A stretch of DNA of 64,000 bases from positions 11,870 through 75,869 of the forward strand of contig NZ_JBHRRZ010000035.1 of assembly GCF_042643265.1 (NCBI RefSeq). Reading direction: 5' to 3'. The notes below the pieces were generated by a model. The model did no database searches and was not told the origin of the DNA. It saw nothing but the letters and a program-made list of their open reading frames with translations. This DNA comes from Virgibacillus_O sediminis (lineage in GTDB: Bacteria; Bacillota; Bacilli; Bacillales; Amphibacillaceae). Below are positions 34,380 to 42,714 of this stretch, piece by piece; position 1 is the stretch's first letter, and each line of letters opens with the position of its first letter. Made by a program: the position numbers and the translations under genes.

Positions 34380-34913
34380 TCAGGATGAATAAGCGACAAA
34401 TGCCTCAATCTTTATCAACCATCCCGGTTCGGCCAGGCTATCGACCCCGACGGTGGAGCGGGCGGTTTTCACCGGGTTTTCCTCCGTATCGAAGAACTCC
34501 CCGTAGGCCTTGAAAAAGCCGGCAAAGTCCGGTTCGTCCCCGTTATTAGGATCGGAGGCGACATATACGCGGAGATACATGACATCTGATAAGGACAACC
34601 CTTTTTCCTCCAGCTGTGCCTCCAGGTCTTCAAAAATACCGATGGCCTGCGTCTCTGTGTCTCCATATTTTTCATACGAGGTCTCTCCCTCCTCATCAAG
34701 GATGGGAGGAACCATGCCGCTCAGCCACAGCTGATCATATTCTTTGGGGATGGATACGGAGTTGGAAGTGGAAGACGTTGGCGGCCCAAAATGGGATACC
34801 TCGTCTGACTCCAGCACTTCCTTCTGCGACCCGGCATATGTGAATGTCCCTACGAGCATAAGCAGGACTGACCCAAATAGGATAATAGCAGTAGTGGTAT
34901 TTACTTTCCTCAA
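34380..34913 (-). CDS. Membrane-anchored RidA (YjgF/YER057c/UK114) family protein
   Basis: 177 residues. The start is TTG 34913: AAGGAGTGG lies 7 bases upstream and the protein then begins with a basic residue pair and one hydrophobic segment (about 9-28). The RidA domain fills 50-177, with DVMYLRVYVASD, the substrate-binding Arg in TARSTVGV and Glu in IKIEAFVAY. RidA deaminates reactive enamines in the cytoplasm. An N-terminal anchor that would place it outside is unusual, so its role may differ. Confidence 0.8.
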   Translation of the reverse strand: MRKVNTTTAIILFGSVLLMLVGTFTYAGSQKEVLESDEVSHFGPPTSSTSNSVSIPKEYDQLWLSGMVPPILDEEGETSYEKYGDTETQAIGIFEDLEAQLEEKGLSLSDVMYLRVYVASDPNNGDEPDFAGFFKAYGEFFDTEENPVKTARSTVGVDSLAEPGWLIKIEAFVAYSS

Positions 34914-35149
34914 TCGATCCACTCCTTTTAAAAATTTAGCTCGCCTTTTTAGCGGCGCTGGGGCCAAACGCCAATTCCAATACAATCCACCTGATTATTT
35001 TATTTGAATGTATATATAATATAACGGAATATTCATAATATAAAAACCAATTCGCTCGAATTTTAAGCCATTTGTGAAGAAATGATTAGAAGGTCTGTGA
35101 TCCGTTTGGTGAAAATAGGCCGAAATGCATAGGATTCAAATCAAACATA

Positions 35150-35193
35150 AAAGCCTTGGACAGCATTATGCAAAAATCACTGTTCAAGACTTT
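35150..35193 (-). terminator. Terminator of hxlR
   Basis: On the minus strand AAAGTCTTGAACAG pairs with CTGTCCAAGGCTTT through two G-U pairs, then TTATGTTT. Confidence 0.7.
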
Positions 35194-35253
35194 TTTATTA
35201 GAATTGGCGTGGTATCTAGTTTTTACCCTCACAGCCTGAAAAGAAACTTCTTT

Positions 35254-35619
35254 CTACTTAATGGCTGATTCATCATGAGGGTCTTGTTCCAAAACATTCT
35301 CAATATAACCTTTACCCCATTCATACATAGCTTCCAAAATCGGCATCAGGCTTTCTCCATACTCCGTCAATGAGTATTCAACTTTTGGCGGAACGACAGG
35401 ATACACTTCACGATGGACAATCAAATGATCTTCCAGTTCGCGCAATTGGTTGACAAGCATTCGTTGCGTAATCCCTGGCATGAGGGCTTTTAATTCACCA
35501 AATCGTTTCGTCCCTTCTTTGCCTAGATGCCATAAAATCAACATTTTCCATTTCCCGCCAATTACTGCGAGTGTTAATTCTTTTTCGCAGTTAAACGATT
35601 TCTCTCCTAAATTTGGCAT
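35254..35619 (-). CDS. hxlR: HxlR family activator of the formaldehyde operon
   Basis: 121 residues, winged helix. It carries FNCEKELTLAVIGGKWKM with the conserved Cys11 that formaldehyde modifies in B. subtilis HxlR, and VHREVYPVVPPKVEYSLT in the wing. Divergent from hxlAB, as in B. subtilis, where it activates hxlAB when formaldehyde is present. Confidence 0.95.
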   Translation of the reverse strand: MPNLGEKSFNCEKELTLAVIGGKWKMLILWHLGKEGTKRFGELKALMPGITQRMLVNQLRELEDHLIVHREVYPVVPPKVEYSLTEYGESLMPILEAMYEWGKGYIENVLEQDPHDESAIK

Positions 35620-35645
35620 TGCTTCACATCCCCATCTTTATCCAT

Positions 35646-35708
35646 AGTATACTTTTTAGCACTATATGCAGTTAAAGTGCGTACTTTTAAATCAATAACA
35701 TATTGATT
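35646..35708 (+). promoter_or_regulatory. Candidate HxlR operator region
   Basis: Three short palindromes in the hxlR-hxlAB gap: AGTATACT (35646), AAAGTGCGTACTTT (35674-35687) and AATCAAT-N5-ATTGATT (35690-35708). TATACT follows at about 35708-35713 as a possible -10. Assignment to HxlR rests on position only. Confidence 0.5.
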
Positions 35709-35804
35709 ATACTAAACGAGTGCTGCGGAGTAAATAGACTCTCACAGGGGTATATTTGCATTTCCACCAGTACAATAAATTAAGTTATGAAGGAGCAAAT
35801 ATAA

Positions 35805-36437
35805 ATGAAATTACAATTAGCATTAGACCTCGTCGATATTCCTGGAGCTATTGAAGTAGTAAAAGAGGTAGAAGAGTATATTGATGTAGTAGAAATCGGT
35901 ACACCTGTCGTAATCAATGAAGGGCTCAAAGCAGTAAAAGAAGTAAAAGCAGCATTTCCTAATTTAACCGTATTAGCAGACCTGAAAATTATGGATGCAG
36001 CTGGCTATGAAGTAAGCCAAGCATCTGCTGCAGGAGCTGACATCATTACGATTCTTGGTACAGCAGAAGATGCGTCCATTAAAGGTGCTGTAGAAGAAGC
36101 TAGAAAACAAGGGAAACAGATTCTTGTGGATATGATTGCCGTAAAGGATATTGAAGCCCGCGCAAAAGAGCTAGATGAACTTGGTGCCGATTATATCTGT
36201 GTACACACCGGTTACGACCTACAAGCGGTAGGAAGAAACTCCTTTGAAGATCTGCATACCATTAAGAGCGTTGTAAAAAATGCCAAGACTGCAATTGCTG
36301 GTGGAATCAAACTGGAGACACTTCCAGAAGTGATTAAAGAACATCCTGACCTCATCATTGTAGGTGGCGGTATCACAAGCAAAGAAGATAAACAATCGAC
36401 AGCCCGTGAAATGCAAGAATTGATTAAACAAGGGTAA
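35805..36437 (+). CDS. hxlA: 3-hexulose-6-phosphate synthase
   Basis: 210 residues, orotidine-decarboxylase-type barrel: MKLQLALDLVDIPGA, EIGTPVVINEG, LADLKIMDAAGYE with the metal Asp and Lys, and IVGGGITSKED at the end. It fixes formaldehyde onto ribulose 5-phosphate. AAGGAGC precedes the ATG. Followed 7 bases on by hxlB. Confidence 0.96.
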   Translation: MKLQLALDLVDIPGAIEVVKEVEEYIDVVEIGTPVVINEGLKAVKEVKAAFPNLTVLADLKIMDAAGYEVSQASAAGADIITILGTAEDASIKGAVEEARKQGKQILVDMIAVKDIEARAKELDELGADYICVHTGYDLQAVGRNSFEDLHTIKSVVKNAKTAIAGGIKLETLPEVIKEHPDLIIVGGGITSKEDKQSTAREMQELIKQG

Positions 36438-36444
36438 TTCACAT

Positions 36445-37002
36445 ATGAAGACTACTGAATATTTAAACCAAGTCGCTCAAGAACTAAGCCAAACCGTTCA
36501 ATTCATATCTGATGCCGAGGCAGAGAGATTAGTAGACCAAATACTAGAGTCGAAGAAAGTCTTTGTGGCTGGTGCGGGAAGATCAGGATTGATGGGCAAA
36601 TCCTTTGTAATGCGAATGATGCACATGGGGATTGATGCCTATGTAGTTGGTGAAACAGTAACAGCTAATTTAGAAAAGGATGACCTTTTAATCATTGGGT
36701 CGGGTTCAGGAGAGACCAAAACATTAGTCGCCATTGCTGAAAAAGCGAAGAGCTTGGGAGGCAAAGTCGCAGCTATAACCATTCCCCCTGAATCCACCAT
36801 TGGGGAATTGGCTGATATTGTTGTTCAGCTGCCCGGTGTAACAAAAGATCAATCTGCAGGTGATTACAAGACTATTCAACCAATGGGATCTCTATTTGAG
36901 CAAACGATGTTGTTATTTTATGATTCCGTCATCTTGCGTTTTATGGAGAAAAAAGGCTTAGATTCGAATACAATGTATGGCAAACATGCTAATCTCGAAT
37001 AG
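36445..37002 (+). CDS. hxlB: 6-phospho-3-hexuloisomerase
   Basis: 185 residues, SIS domain: VFVAGAGRSGLMGKSF and IIGSGSGETKTLVAIAEKAK. It converts hexulose 6-phosphate to fructose 6-phosphate, completing formaldehyde detoxification with HxlA. Confidence 0.96.
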   Translation: MKTTEYLNQVAQELSQTVQFISDAEAERLVDQILESKKVFVAGAGRSGLMGKSFVMRMMHMGIDAYVVGETVTANLEKDDLLIIGSGSGETKTLVAIAEKAKSLGGKVAAITIPPESTIGELADIVVQLPGVTKDQSAGDYKTIQPMGSLFEQTMLLFYDSVILRFMEKKGLDSNTMYGKHANLE

Positions 37003-37017
37003 AAAATAGATTAGATA

Positions 37018-37050
37018 CAGAAGAGACCCCTTTAATGGTGGTCTTTTCTG
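37018..37050 (+). terminator. Terminator of hxlAB
   Basis: CAGAAGAGACC pairs with GGTCTTTTCTG (one G-U pair) around a 10-11 base loop, 15 bases after the stop. Confidence 0.75.
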
Positions 37051-37088
37051 TATATCAAAACAGCTTTCTGCGTGAGCGGCTTGACTAA

Positions 37089-37490
37089 TCAGGCAGAACT
37101 CGGCTCCCCTGGTATAGGTCCAGCAGTCTCCCCTGCATTCCCGTCCAGCACCATTTTCCCCTTCACAACCACTTGCCCATCCTGATTCCTTGCGGCCACT
37201 TTGTACAGCGTTCCGCCGTTCCTCTGTGCTTCGACAAGTATTTCCAAATTGTCACCTTGATGCACCGGCTTGAAGAATCGCATTTCATAAGAGGTGATGC
37301 TGAGCCCTTCTGCTGCCATCTCCCCGATCAGGCCCATGGTCAGTATGCCGTGGGCGACAGGTGCCTGGAAACCCTCATTCTCGGCTGCTTGCTGACTCAT
37401 ATGGATAGGATTATCGTCTCCGGAAAGCCATGCATATTGCCGGATCATTTCTCCGCTGATGGCAAGTTTGCGGCCAGTTCGGACAGACAT
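37089..37490 (-). CDS. MaoC family hydratase (C-terminal-type subunit)
   Basis: 133 residues from the ATG at 37490, which has GGGGAGG 10 bases upstream; the ATG at 37499 touches that site. Hot-dog fold with hydratase motif YAWLSGDDNPIH and AHGILTMGL. It hydrates 2-enoyl-CoA to 3-hydroxyacyl-CoA or the reverse. It overlaps the companion subunit gene by 46 bases, so the two probably form one heteromeric dehydratase. Confidence 0.85.
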   Translation of the reverse strand: MSVRTGRKLAISGEMIRQYAWLSGDDNPIHMSQQAAENEGFQAPVAHGILTMGLIGEMAAEGLSITSYEMRFFKPVHQGDNLEILVEAQRNGGTLYKVAARNQDGQVVVKGKMVLDGNAGETAGPIPGEPSSA

Positions 37491-37798
37491 CGAAAACATT
37501 CCTCCCCTCGCTCGTCATACCCGGTCAACACTTGGTTGTAAAATAGTTTAGTGCCTTTTTGCCTTTCATATTCCAAGCTCACCTGGCAGTGATAAGTTTC
37601 TCCGACCACAAGCTCCCTCGTGGCTGTGCAATATTGTTTACGGAGAATAGGTGTGGTTGGGTCTCGCCAAGGAATATCGATGTATTGGTAAAAGATCATC
37701 GGAAATGTGGGCGGCAGTTTGGATTGCCTGCCAAAAATCCGTTCAAACTCACGGACCATTTCTTCCGTGATGGTGATGGGAACCAGCTCTGTCTTCAT
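37445..37798 (-). CDS. MaoC-like dehydratase N-terminal-type subunit
   Basis: 117 residues. The ATG at 37798 overlaps the thiolase stop as ATGA, with GGAGGTGG upstream. It shows the FAS1-like dehydratase pattern (PPTFPMIFYQYIDIPWRD, ATRELVVGETYHCQVSLE) without a catalytic Asp-His, as expected for the partner subunit of a split MaoC hydratase. Confidence 0.8.
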   Translation of the reverse strand: MKTELVPITITEEMVREFERIFGRQSKLPPTFPMIFYQYIDIPWRDPTTPILRKQYCTATRELVVGETYHCQVSLEYERQKGTKLFYNQVLTGYDERGEECFRCLSELAANLPSAEK

Positions 37799-38889
37799 TC
37801 CGCCACCTCCCATAGTGCAGCAATGCCGAGTCCCCCGCCGATGCCGATAGCCGACAGGCAGAGATGTACCTGATGACGGCGGACTTCATGAAACAGGCGT
37901 GTCAGTAATATGGCGCCCGATGCCCCATAGGGATGGCCCATGGCAATAGCGCCGCCTTCCACATTCATTTTTTCATAGGGAATGGAGAGTTCCTGTGAGA
38001 GCAGTACCGGTTTTGCGGCAAATGCTTCGTTCACTTCGACCAGATCGATATCTTTTGCTGTTAATCCTTGCTTCTCTAACAAGTTGGACGTTGCGGAGAC
38101 AGCACCGGTAATCGGGTGATTCGGATCCACCCCGATCACTGCACTGTCTATGAATCGGAGGACCGGCTTGTATCCGAGAGAAGCCGCTTTTTCTTCCGAC
38201 ATGATAAGGACAGCCGCTGCACCGTCATTAATTCCGCAGCAATTGCCCATCGTCACGGTGCCATGCTTGGTAAAACAAGGCGAGAGGCGCTGAAGCATCC
38301 GTTCATAATCCAGTTTCGGATGGATGCTTTCATCCTTCAATGGCACTCCCGGCAGCTGTATCAACTCCTCGGCAAAAAAGCCTTTTTCCAGTGAATCTTG
38401 TGCTCGCTGATAGCTGAGCAGTGCATATTCATCCTGCATTTCCCTGGTGATGCCGTAAGCCTCAGCCGTCCAGTCAGCAGCAATTCCCATATCAGGATCG
38501 CCGATCGAGTCAGGGGAAAAACGGGCCCGCTTCTCGTATGGTGACTGGCTGGTGCTTTCCACGCCGCCGGCAATAAAGATTTCCCCTGCTCCACCCTGGA
38601 TCAGATGGCAGGCCAGGCGGATTGCTTCCAGCCCTGATCCGCATTGACGGTCAATCGTCAGCCCTGGAACGGAGACAGGCTGACCGCTTTGCAATGCCGA
38701 GAGCCTTGCGATATTTCCACCCGGCCCGACTGCATTGCCGAACAAGATATCATCCACCGGCTGGTCCAGTTCCTGAACAAGTTCCTGAATCAGCGGAGCA
38801 GCGAGCATGTCGGGGGAAAAGCTTTTGAGGATTCCATTCTTTTTGCCGATGACCGTACGTTTGGCCTGGACGATCACCGCCCTTTTCAT
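37795..38889 (-). CDS. yhfS: Thiolase family protein lacking the second catalytic cysteine (YhfS-like)
   Basis: 364 residues, about 30 short of a typical thiolase. The nucleophile Cys is present (TIDRQCGSGLEA), as are VNEAFAAKP and GGAIAMGHPYGASGA with the active-site His residues. The C-terminal motif is AIGIGGGLG where functional thiolases have CIGGG, so the acid-base Cys is Gly (codon GGC). It may act as a condensing or degrading enzyme with altered chemistry or be non-thiolytic. Third gene of the bioY operon; start overlaps the ligase stop as ATGA. Compare B. subtilis yhfS. Confidence 0.85.
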   Translation of the reverse strand: MKRAVIVQAKRTVIGKKNGILKSFSPDMLAAPLIQELVQELDQPVDDILFGNAVGPGGNIARLSALQSGQPVSVPGLTIDRQCGSGLEAIRLACHLIQGGAGEIFIAGGVESTSQSPYEKRARFSPDSIGDPDMGIAADWTAEAYGITREMQDEYALLSYQRAQDSLEKGFFAEELIQLPGVPLKDESIHPKLDYERMLQRLSPCFTKHGTVTMGNCCGINDGAAAVLIMSEEKAASLGYKPVLRFIDSAVIGVDPNHPITGAVSATSNLLEKQGLTAKDIDLVEVNEAFAAKPVLLSQELSIPYEKMNVEGGAIAMGHPYGASGAILLTRLFHEVRRHQVHLCLSAIGIGGGLGIAALWEVAE

Positions 38890-40334
38890 GATGTCATCTC
38901 ATGTTCCAGCCAGCTTTTAACCTCCCGGCGTGACACCTTCCCTCCCGAAGTCTGCGGGAAATTTTCAAGTTTGCGCCAAATCCTTGGTATTTTATAAGTG
39001 GAAAGATGTTCAAGGCAATAGCTTTTCAACTCGCGGACGGTAACATCCCCTTGAATGCAGGCCGCCACTTTCTCTCCCCAATAGTCGTCTTCTACCCCGA
39101 GAACGACGGCCTCCTCGACACCGGGGATGTTTTTCAGGACCTTTTCGATTTCCTGGGGATAAATGTTCATTCCGCCGTACAGGATCATGTCATTTTTTCG
39201 GCCCAGTATGTAGACAAACCCGTTTTCATCCTGTCTGGCAATATCATGGACGGTCGCCCATTCCCCGGCAAATACGGTGTCGGTTGCTTCCGGGTTGTTG
39301 ATATAGCCGTCGAAAACCATCCGGCTCCTCACGTACAAGACGCCTTCTTCCCCTGGTTTGGCCTCCTGTCCGTTGTCGCGGCGTATGCTCACCTCGACAT
39401 TATGGAAGGGCCGGCCGACAGAATCACCGTATTCATCCTGTTCTTCGTCTTTCAAAAAAGTGATATAACTGAGCTCGGAGGAGCCGTAGAATTCACAGAA
39501 GGCTGCATTCGGGAAGCGTTGCCGCATTTCGCTTTTCAGGGAGGACAGCCATTTGGCACCCGTCGAAATGAAGGTGCAGTCCTGCTCTCCCTTGTATCCC
39601 CCATCGGCCAGCGCCTGCAGCATCGTCGGCACTACATAGATGTGGGAAATCAGCTGTTGTTCCAAGACTTTCATCAATCGCTCCGGCGAGAATTTTTTCA
39701 GCAAATGAACCGTGCCGCCCAAGTACAGGGTGCTGAGCGCCCCGTAGAGGAAAGTCGAATTCACGAACGATCCCGGGATGAGGACCTGAATATCTTGAGT
39801 CATTTGCAGGTCCACTTGATTGCAGCGGAACGTTTCCACCCAGGATGCATGGGAGCGGACAAATGCCTTAGGCTCGCCGGTCGACCCGGAAGTGAAGCCG
39901 ATATAGAAGGGGTGATTCCCTTCGACACGGGGTTGTTCAAGCTGGTCAGCGTCCCGGACCCATTGCACCAGTTCACCTGCCAGGATCACCTTCTGGCCAG
40001 GAAAGAACTCTTCCATACTGTCGTCGGCAATAATCAGGTCCGGCTCCGTCTTGCGCAGGCGCGCTTGGATCTCTTGCTTTTTCCAGCGCATGTCCCCGAC
40101 AATGGCTGCCCATCCGGCGGCACTGGCACCGGCAAATACTTGAAGAAACTGATGTCCATTAGGCAGGAAAATTGCCACCCGGCGATGGGTGGCATGTTCC
40201 TGGGCGAAGGCAGCGGCCGTCTGTCGGACAAGGCGATCCCACTCCCTATATGATAATGTCTGTTCTGTTGTAATGATGGCCGGCTTGTCCGGGCAATTTC
40301 CTACATGTGTCTGATAGGTTTCCATTATGTTCAT
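38886..40334 (-). CDS. yhfT: Acyl-CoA synthetase (YhfT-like, AMP-binding)
   Basis: 482 residues, ANL superfamily. ATP loop FTSGSTGEPKAFVRSH, FCEFYGSSELS, motif VYVLGRKNDMILYGGMNIYP-like (read here as VYILGRKND) and C-terminal TSGGKVSR with the catalytic Lys. It activates a carboxylic acid to its CoA ester. Start overlaps the bioY stop as ATGA, with AAGGAGG 12 bases upstream. Co-transcription with bioY and a BirA-like operator suggests a biotin-linked acid, perhaps a pimelate or fatty-acid precursor (inference). Confidence 0.88.
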   Translation of the reverse strand: MNIMETYQTHVGNCPDKPAIITTEQTLSYREWDRLVRQTAAAFAQEHATHRRVAIFLPNGHQFLQVFAGASAAGWAAIVGDMRWKKQEIQARLRKTEPDLIIADDSMEEFFPGQKVILAGELVQWVRDADQLEQPRVEGNHPFYIGFTSGSTGEPKAFVRSHASWVETFRCNQVDLQMTQDIQVLIPGSFVNSTFLYGALSTLYLGGTVHLLKKFSPERLMKVLEQQLISHIYVVPTMLQALADGGYKGEQDCTFISTGAKWLSSLKSEMRQRFPNAAFCEFYGSSELSYITFLKDEEQDEYGDSVGRPFHNVEVSIRRDNGQEAKPGEEGVLYVRSRMVFDGYINNPEATDTVFAGEWATVHDIARQDENGFVYILGRKNDMILYGGMNIYPQEIEKVLKNIPGVEEAVVLGVEDDYWGEKVAACIQGDVTVRELKSYCLEHLSTYKIPRIWRKLENFPQTSGGKVSRREVKSWLEHEMTS

Positions 40335-40897
40335 CTGGCTGCCGGAGCCTCCTTTTTAAACGGCACGGCATGGTATAGCCGGACGGCAAGCAGTGAGGCG
40401 ACCGCGACCTTTAGCAGATCTCCCGGCAGAAATGCCAGACTGAGGACAGCTGCTTCGCTCACCGCAATCTGCATCATCCATGCCTGTACTGGCACACCGA
40501 ACAGGTAGATGACCAGCACACCGCCGATAATGTTGGCAAGCATCATTTTAATGAATGAGACATTTTTCATCCGCTGGCACAGAAGCGCGATCACAAATGC
40601 ACCAACCACCCAGCCGATGAAATAGCCTGCCGACGGTGTAAAAAAGACACCTAAGCCGCCGCGCCCGCCGGACAGGAGCGGTGCACCGGCCGCTACCAGC
40701 AGCAGAAATAGCAGTTGGCTCAGCGCTGCATACCTCGCTCCGAGATGCGCGCCCAGCACACAGCCCGCCAGCATCACACCCAGCGTCTGCATCGTGATCG
40801 GCACCGGCGAAAATCCCAATGGAATCGGCGGCAATACACCCAGCGCCCCCATAATTGCTGCAAACATAGATACATAGATTAGATGAGTAAGTTTCAT
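40331..40897 (-). CDS. bioY: Biotin ECF transporter S component BioY
   Basis: 188 residues, six membrane segments. Family motifs: ALGVLPPIPLGFSPVPITMQTLGVMLAGC, ARYAALSQLLFLLLVAAG and SAGYFIGWVVGAF. It binds biotin for the ECF transporter. Start ATG 40897 with GGAGG 12 bases upstream; TTG 40909 touches that site. First gene of a coupled five-gene operon. Confidence 0.94.
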   Translation of the reverse strand: MKLTHLIYVSMFAAIMGALGVLPPIPLGFSPVPITMQTLGVMLAGCVLGAHLGARYAALSQLLFLLLVAAGAPLLSGGRGGLGVFFTPSAGYFIGWVVGAFVIALLCQRMKNVSFIKMMLANIIGGVLVIYLFGVPVQAWMMQIAVSEAAVLSLAFLPGDLLKVAVASLLAVRLYHAVPFKKEAPAAR

Positions 40898-40902
40898 AGA
40901 GT

Positions 40903-40963
40903 ACGTCAACCTCCGTTATGTATTGGTTAACGTTATTATAGGGGGTTATTTTTTATTTGTAAA
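40903..40963 (-). promoter_or_regulatory. Promoter and BirA-like operator of the bioY operon
   Basis: -35 TTTACA (40958-40963), 17 bases, -10 TATAAT (40935-40940). Overlapping the start point is ACGTTAACC (40925-40933), 13 bases, GGTTGACGT (40903-40911), an 8/9 inverted repeat of the GTTAACC type bound by biotin-loaded BirA. B. subtilis yhfUTS is a known BirA target. Confidence 0.8.
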
Positions 40964-41003
40964 TGGGCTTGTGTAAATTTTCTGTTAAGTGGGTTGGGGT
41001 GTG

Positions 41004-41100
41004 GGGCTGAGTGAGTGGCGCTGGGGCCCGAGTTGTGGCTTCGGCGCCCGAGTGCGATGGGTTGGGGCCCGAGTTGGGGCTTTGGCGCCCGAGTACAGCA
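41004..41100 (+). repeat. GCCCGAGT array, cluster 4 (about 4-5 units)
   Basis: Units of 20 or 21 nt alternating GGGGCCCGAGTT and GGCGCCCGAGT, with a degenerate first unit (GGGCTGAGT). It lies upstream of the bioY promoter. Confidence 0.85.
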
Positions 41101-41184
41101 GTCCGGGCCGGTGTTCTCTCAAAAAAGATCGGGATATATCTAAACGTTTAACTCTATAGGCGAACAGCAATCTAAACTAGCGGA

Positions 41185-41303
41185 GGAAACACACGTAGAC
41201 TCCTGCGGGAGGAAAGGCATAGGTGAGACCCCACAGTGCGGTAGCACGAGGAGGCTCACCAGCCACCCGCGGAAAGCGAAGTGTCTTTCCGGAGTGGTTT
41301 ATA
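41185..41303 (+). repeat. Bacillaceae-type foldable repeat, copy B
   Basis: Blocks: GGAAACACACG, TAGACTCCTGCGGGAGGAAA, AGGTGAGACC, GCAGTGCGGTAGCAC, GGCTCACCAGCC, CCGCGGAAAGCGAAG, GTGTCTTTCC. First and last blocks are 9/10 complementary, so the element folds end to end. Confidence 0.85.
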
Positions 41304-41378
41304 TCCACTAACCAAACTCTCCAGTTAATTCAAATTTACCACTGGATAAAACACTTTTGCCCCAGCGGCTTCCGTAGA

Positions 41379-42662
41379 TTAATATATTCCGACCGATGCG
41401 ATCAATATGGCTACCGCTACTGCCACAATCGGGATGACGACTGCTACGATAAAGATGTCTTTGTAGCTGTCCTTGTGGGTCATGCCTGTGATGGTGAGCA
41501 GGGTAAGGACGGCGCCGTTATGCGGCAGGGCGTCGAGCCCGCCGGAGGACAGGGAGGCGACGCGGTGGAATGCTTCCGGGTCGATGCCTGTCTGCTGGGC
41601 GATTTCATAATAGCGCGAGCCGAGGGCCTCGAGAGCGATCCCCATCCCTCCGGATGCGGAGCCGGTTGCGCCGGCGAGCAGGTTGACGGCGACTGCCTCA
41701 GAGATGAGCGGGTTTCCCTTGATGCCCATCAGGAGTTCGGTGAGGCGGTCGAAGCCGGGAACGGCCTGGACGACGGTGCCGAACCCGACGGCCGCACTGG
41801 TGTTGATGATGGCGATCACGGAGCCGGTCGCCCCGTTGTTGATAGCTTTGACGAAACGCTTGAATTTTGCCAGATTCAATAATAGTATGAGCACAATCCC
41901 GGACAATAGTGCTACGACGATATCCCAGCCCAATAGATTCAGTGTAATAAGCACCGTCAACAAAGGCAGGATCGACAACAGGAAATTCGGGGTGTCGCCT
42001 TCTTCATTGATGATCTTCTTATCCTGCGGCTCCGTATACGTTTCCCCTGCCGCTGCGAGCTTCTTTTCCCGCCAGCGCAGATAGAAATAACCGCCGACCG
42101 CCATGACGATGGTCGCGGCTATCCCCATTACCGGAGCTGCCATTGCATCGGTATAGAAATGCTCTGTCGGGATGAGGTTCTGGATCTGTGGTGTCCCTGG
42201 TACAGCCGTCATGGTGAATGTGAAGGCCCCGAGCGCGACCGTCCCAGGGATGAGGCGCCGGCTGATATTGGCCTCGCGGAACAAGGTAAGGGCCAGCGGG
42301 TAGACCGCGAACACCACGACGAACAGACTCACCCCACCATAGGTCAGCACTGCTGCAGAGGCGAGCACGCCGAGAATCGCCCGCTTGGTGCCGATCACCT
42401 TTGTCAGGGCAACTGCAACCGAGCGGGCCATGCCGGTGTCTTCCATCAATTTTCCAAAAATCGCTCCGAGCATGAAGACCGGGAACCAGCTTTTGGCAAA
42501 GCCGACGAAGCCGCTCATATACGTATCGGTATAGGCTTCTAATAAATCTAGACCGCCGGTGAGTGCCACGACACCGGCGGCAATTGGTGCGACCCAGAGG
42601 ATGGACCAGCCCATGTAGGCGAGTGCCATCAGCACGATGAGTCCAAGAATAATTCCAAACAT
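41379..42662 (-). CDS. GntP family permease, probably for 3-hydroxybutyrate
   Basis: 427 residues, about twelve membrane segments. GntP-family traits: TYGGVSLFVVVFAVYPLA, TAVPGTPQIQNLIPT and LSSGGLDALPHNGAVLTLL. GntP members carry gluconate or D-3-hydroxybutyrate with protons. The two upstream genes encode a hydroxybutyrate dehydrogenase and a thiolase, which points to 3-hydroxybutyrate as substrate. Last gene of the operon. Confidence 0.86.
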   Translation of the reverse strand: MFGIILGLIVLMALAYMGWSILWVAPIAAGVVALTGGLDLLEAYTDTYMSGFVGFAKSWFPVFMLGAIFGKLMEDTGMARSVAVALTKVIGTKRAILGVLASAAVLTYGGVSLFVVVFAVYPLALTLFREANISRRLIPGTVALGAFTFTMTAVPGTPQIQNLIPTEHFYTDAMAAPVMGIAATIVMAVGGYFYLRWREKKLAAAGETYTEPQDKKIINEEGDTPNFLLSILPLLTVLITLNLLGWDIVVALLSGIVLILLLNLAKFKRFVKAINNGATGSVIAIINTSAAVGFGTVVQAVPGFDRLTELLMGIKGNPLISEAVAVNLLAGATGSASGGMGIALEALGSRYYEIAQQTGIDPEAFHRVASLSSGGLDALPHNGAVLTLLTITGMTHKDSYKDIFIVAVVIPIVAVAVAILIASVGIY

Positions 42663-42714
42663 GTCAAATCCCCCCTCGATTCAATCCGAGTTGCTTACTC
42701 CCTATCCACTTCTA

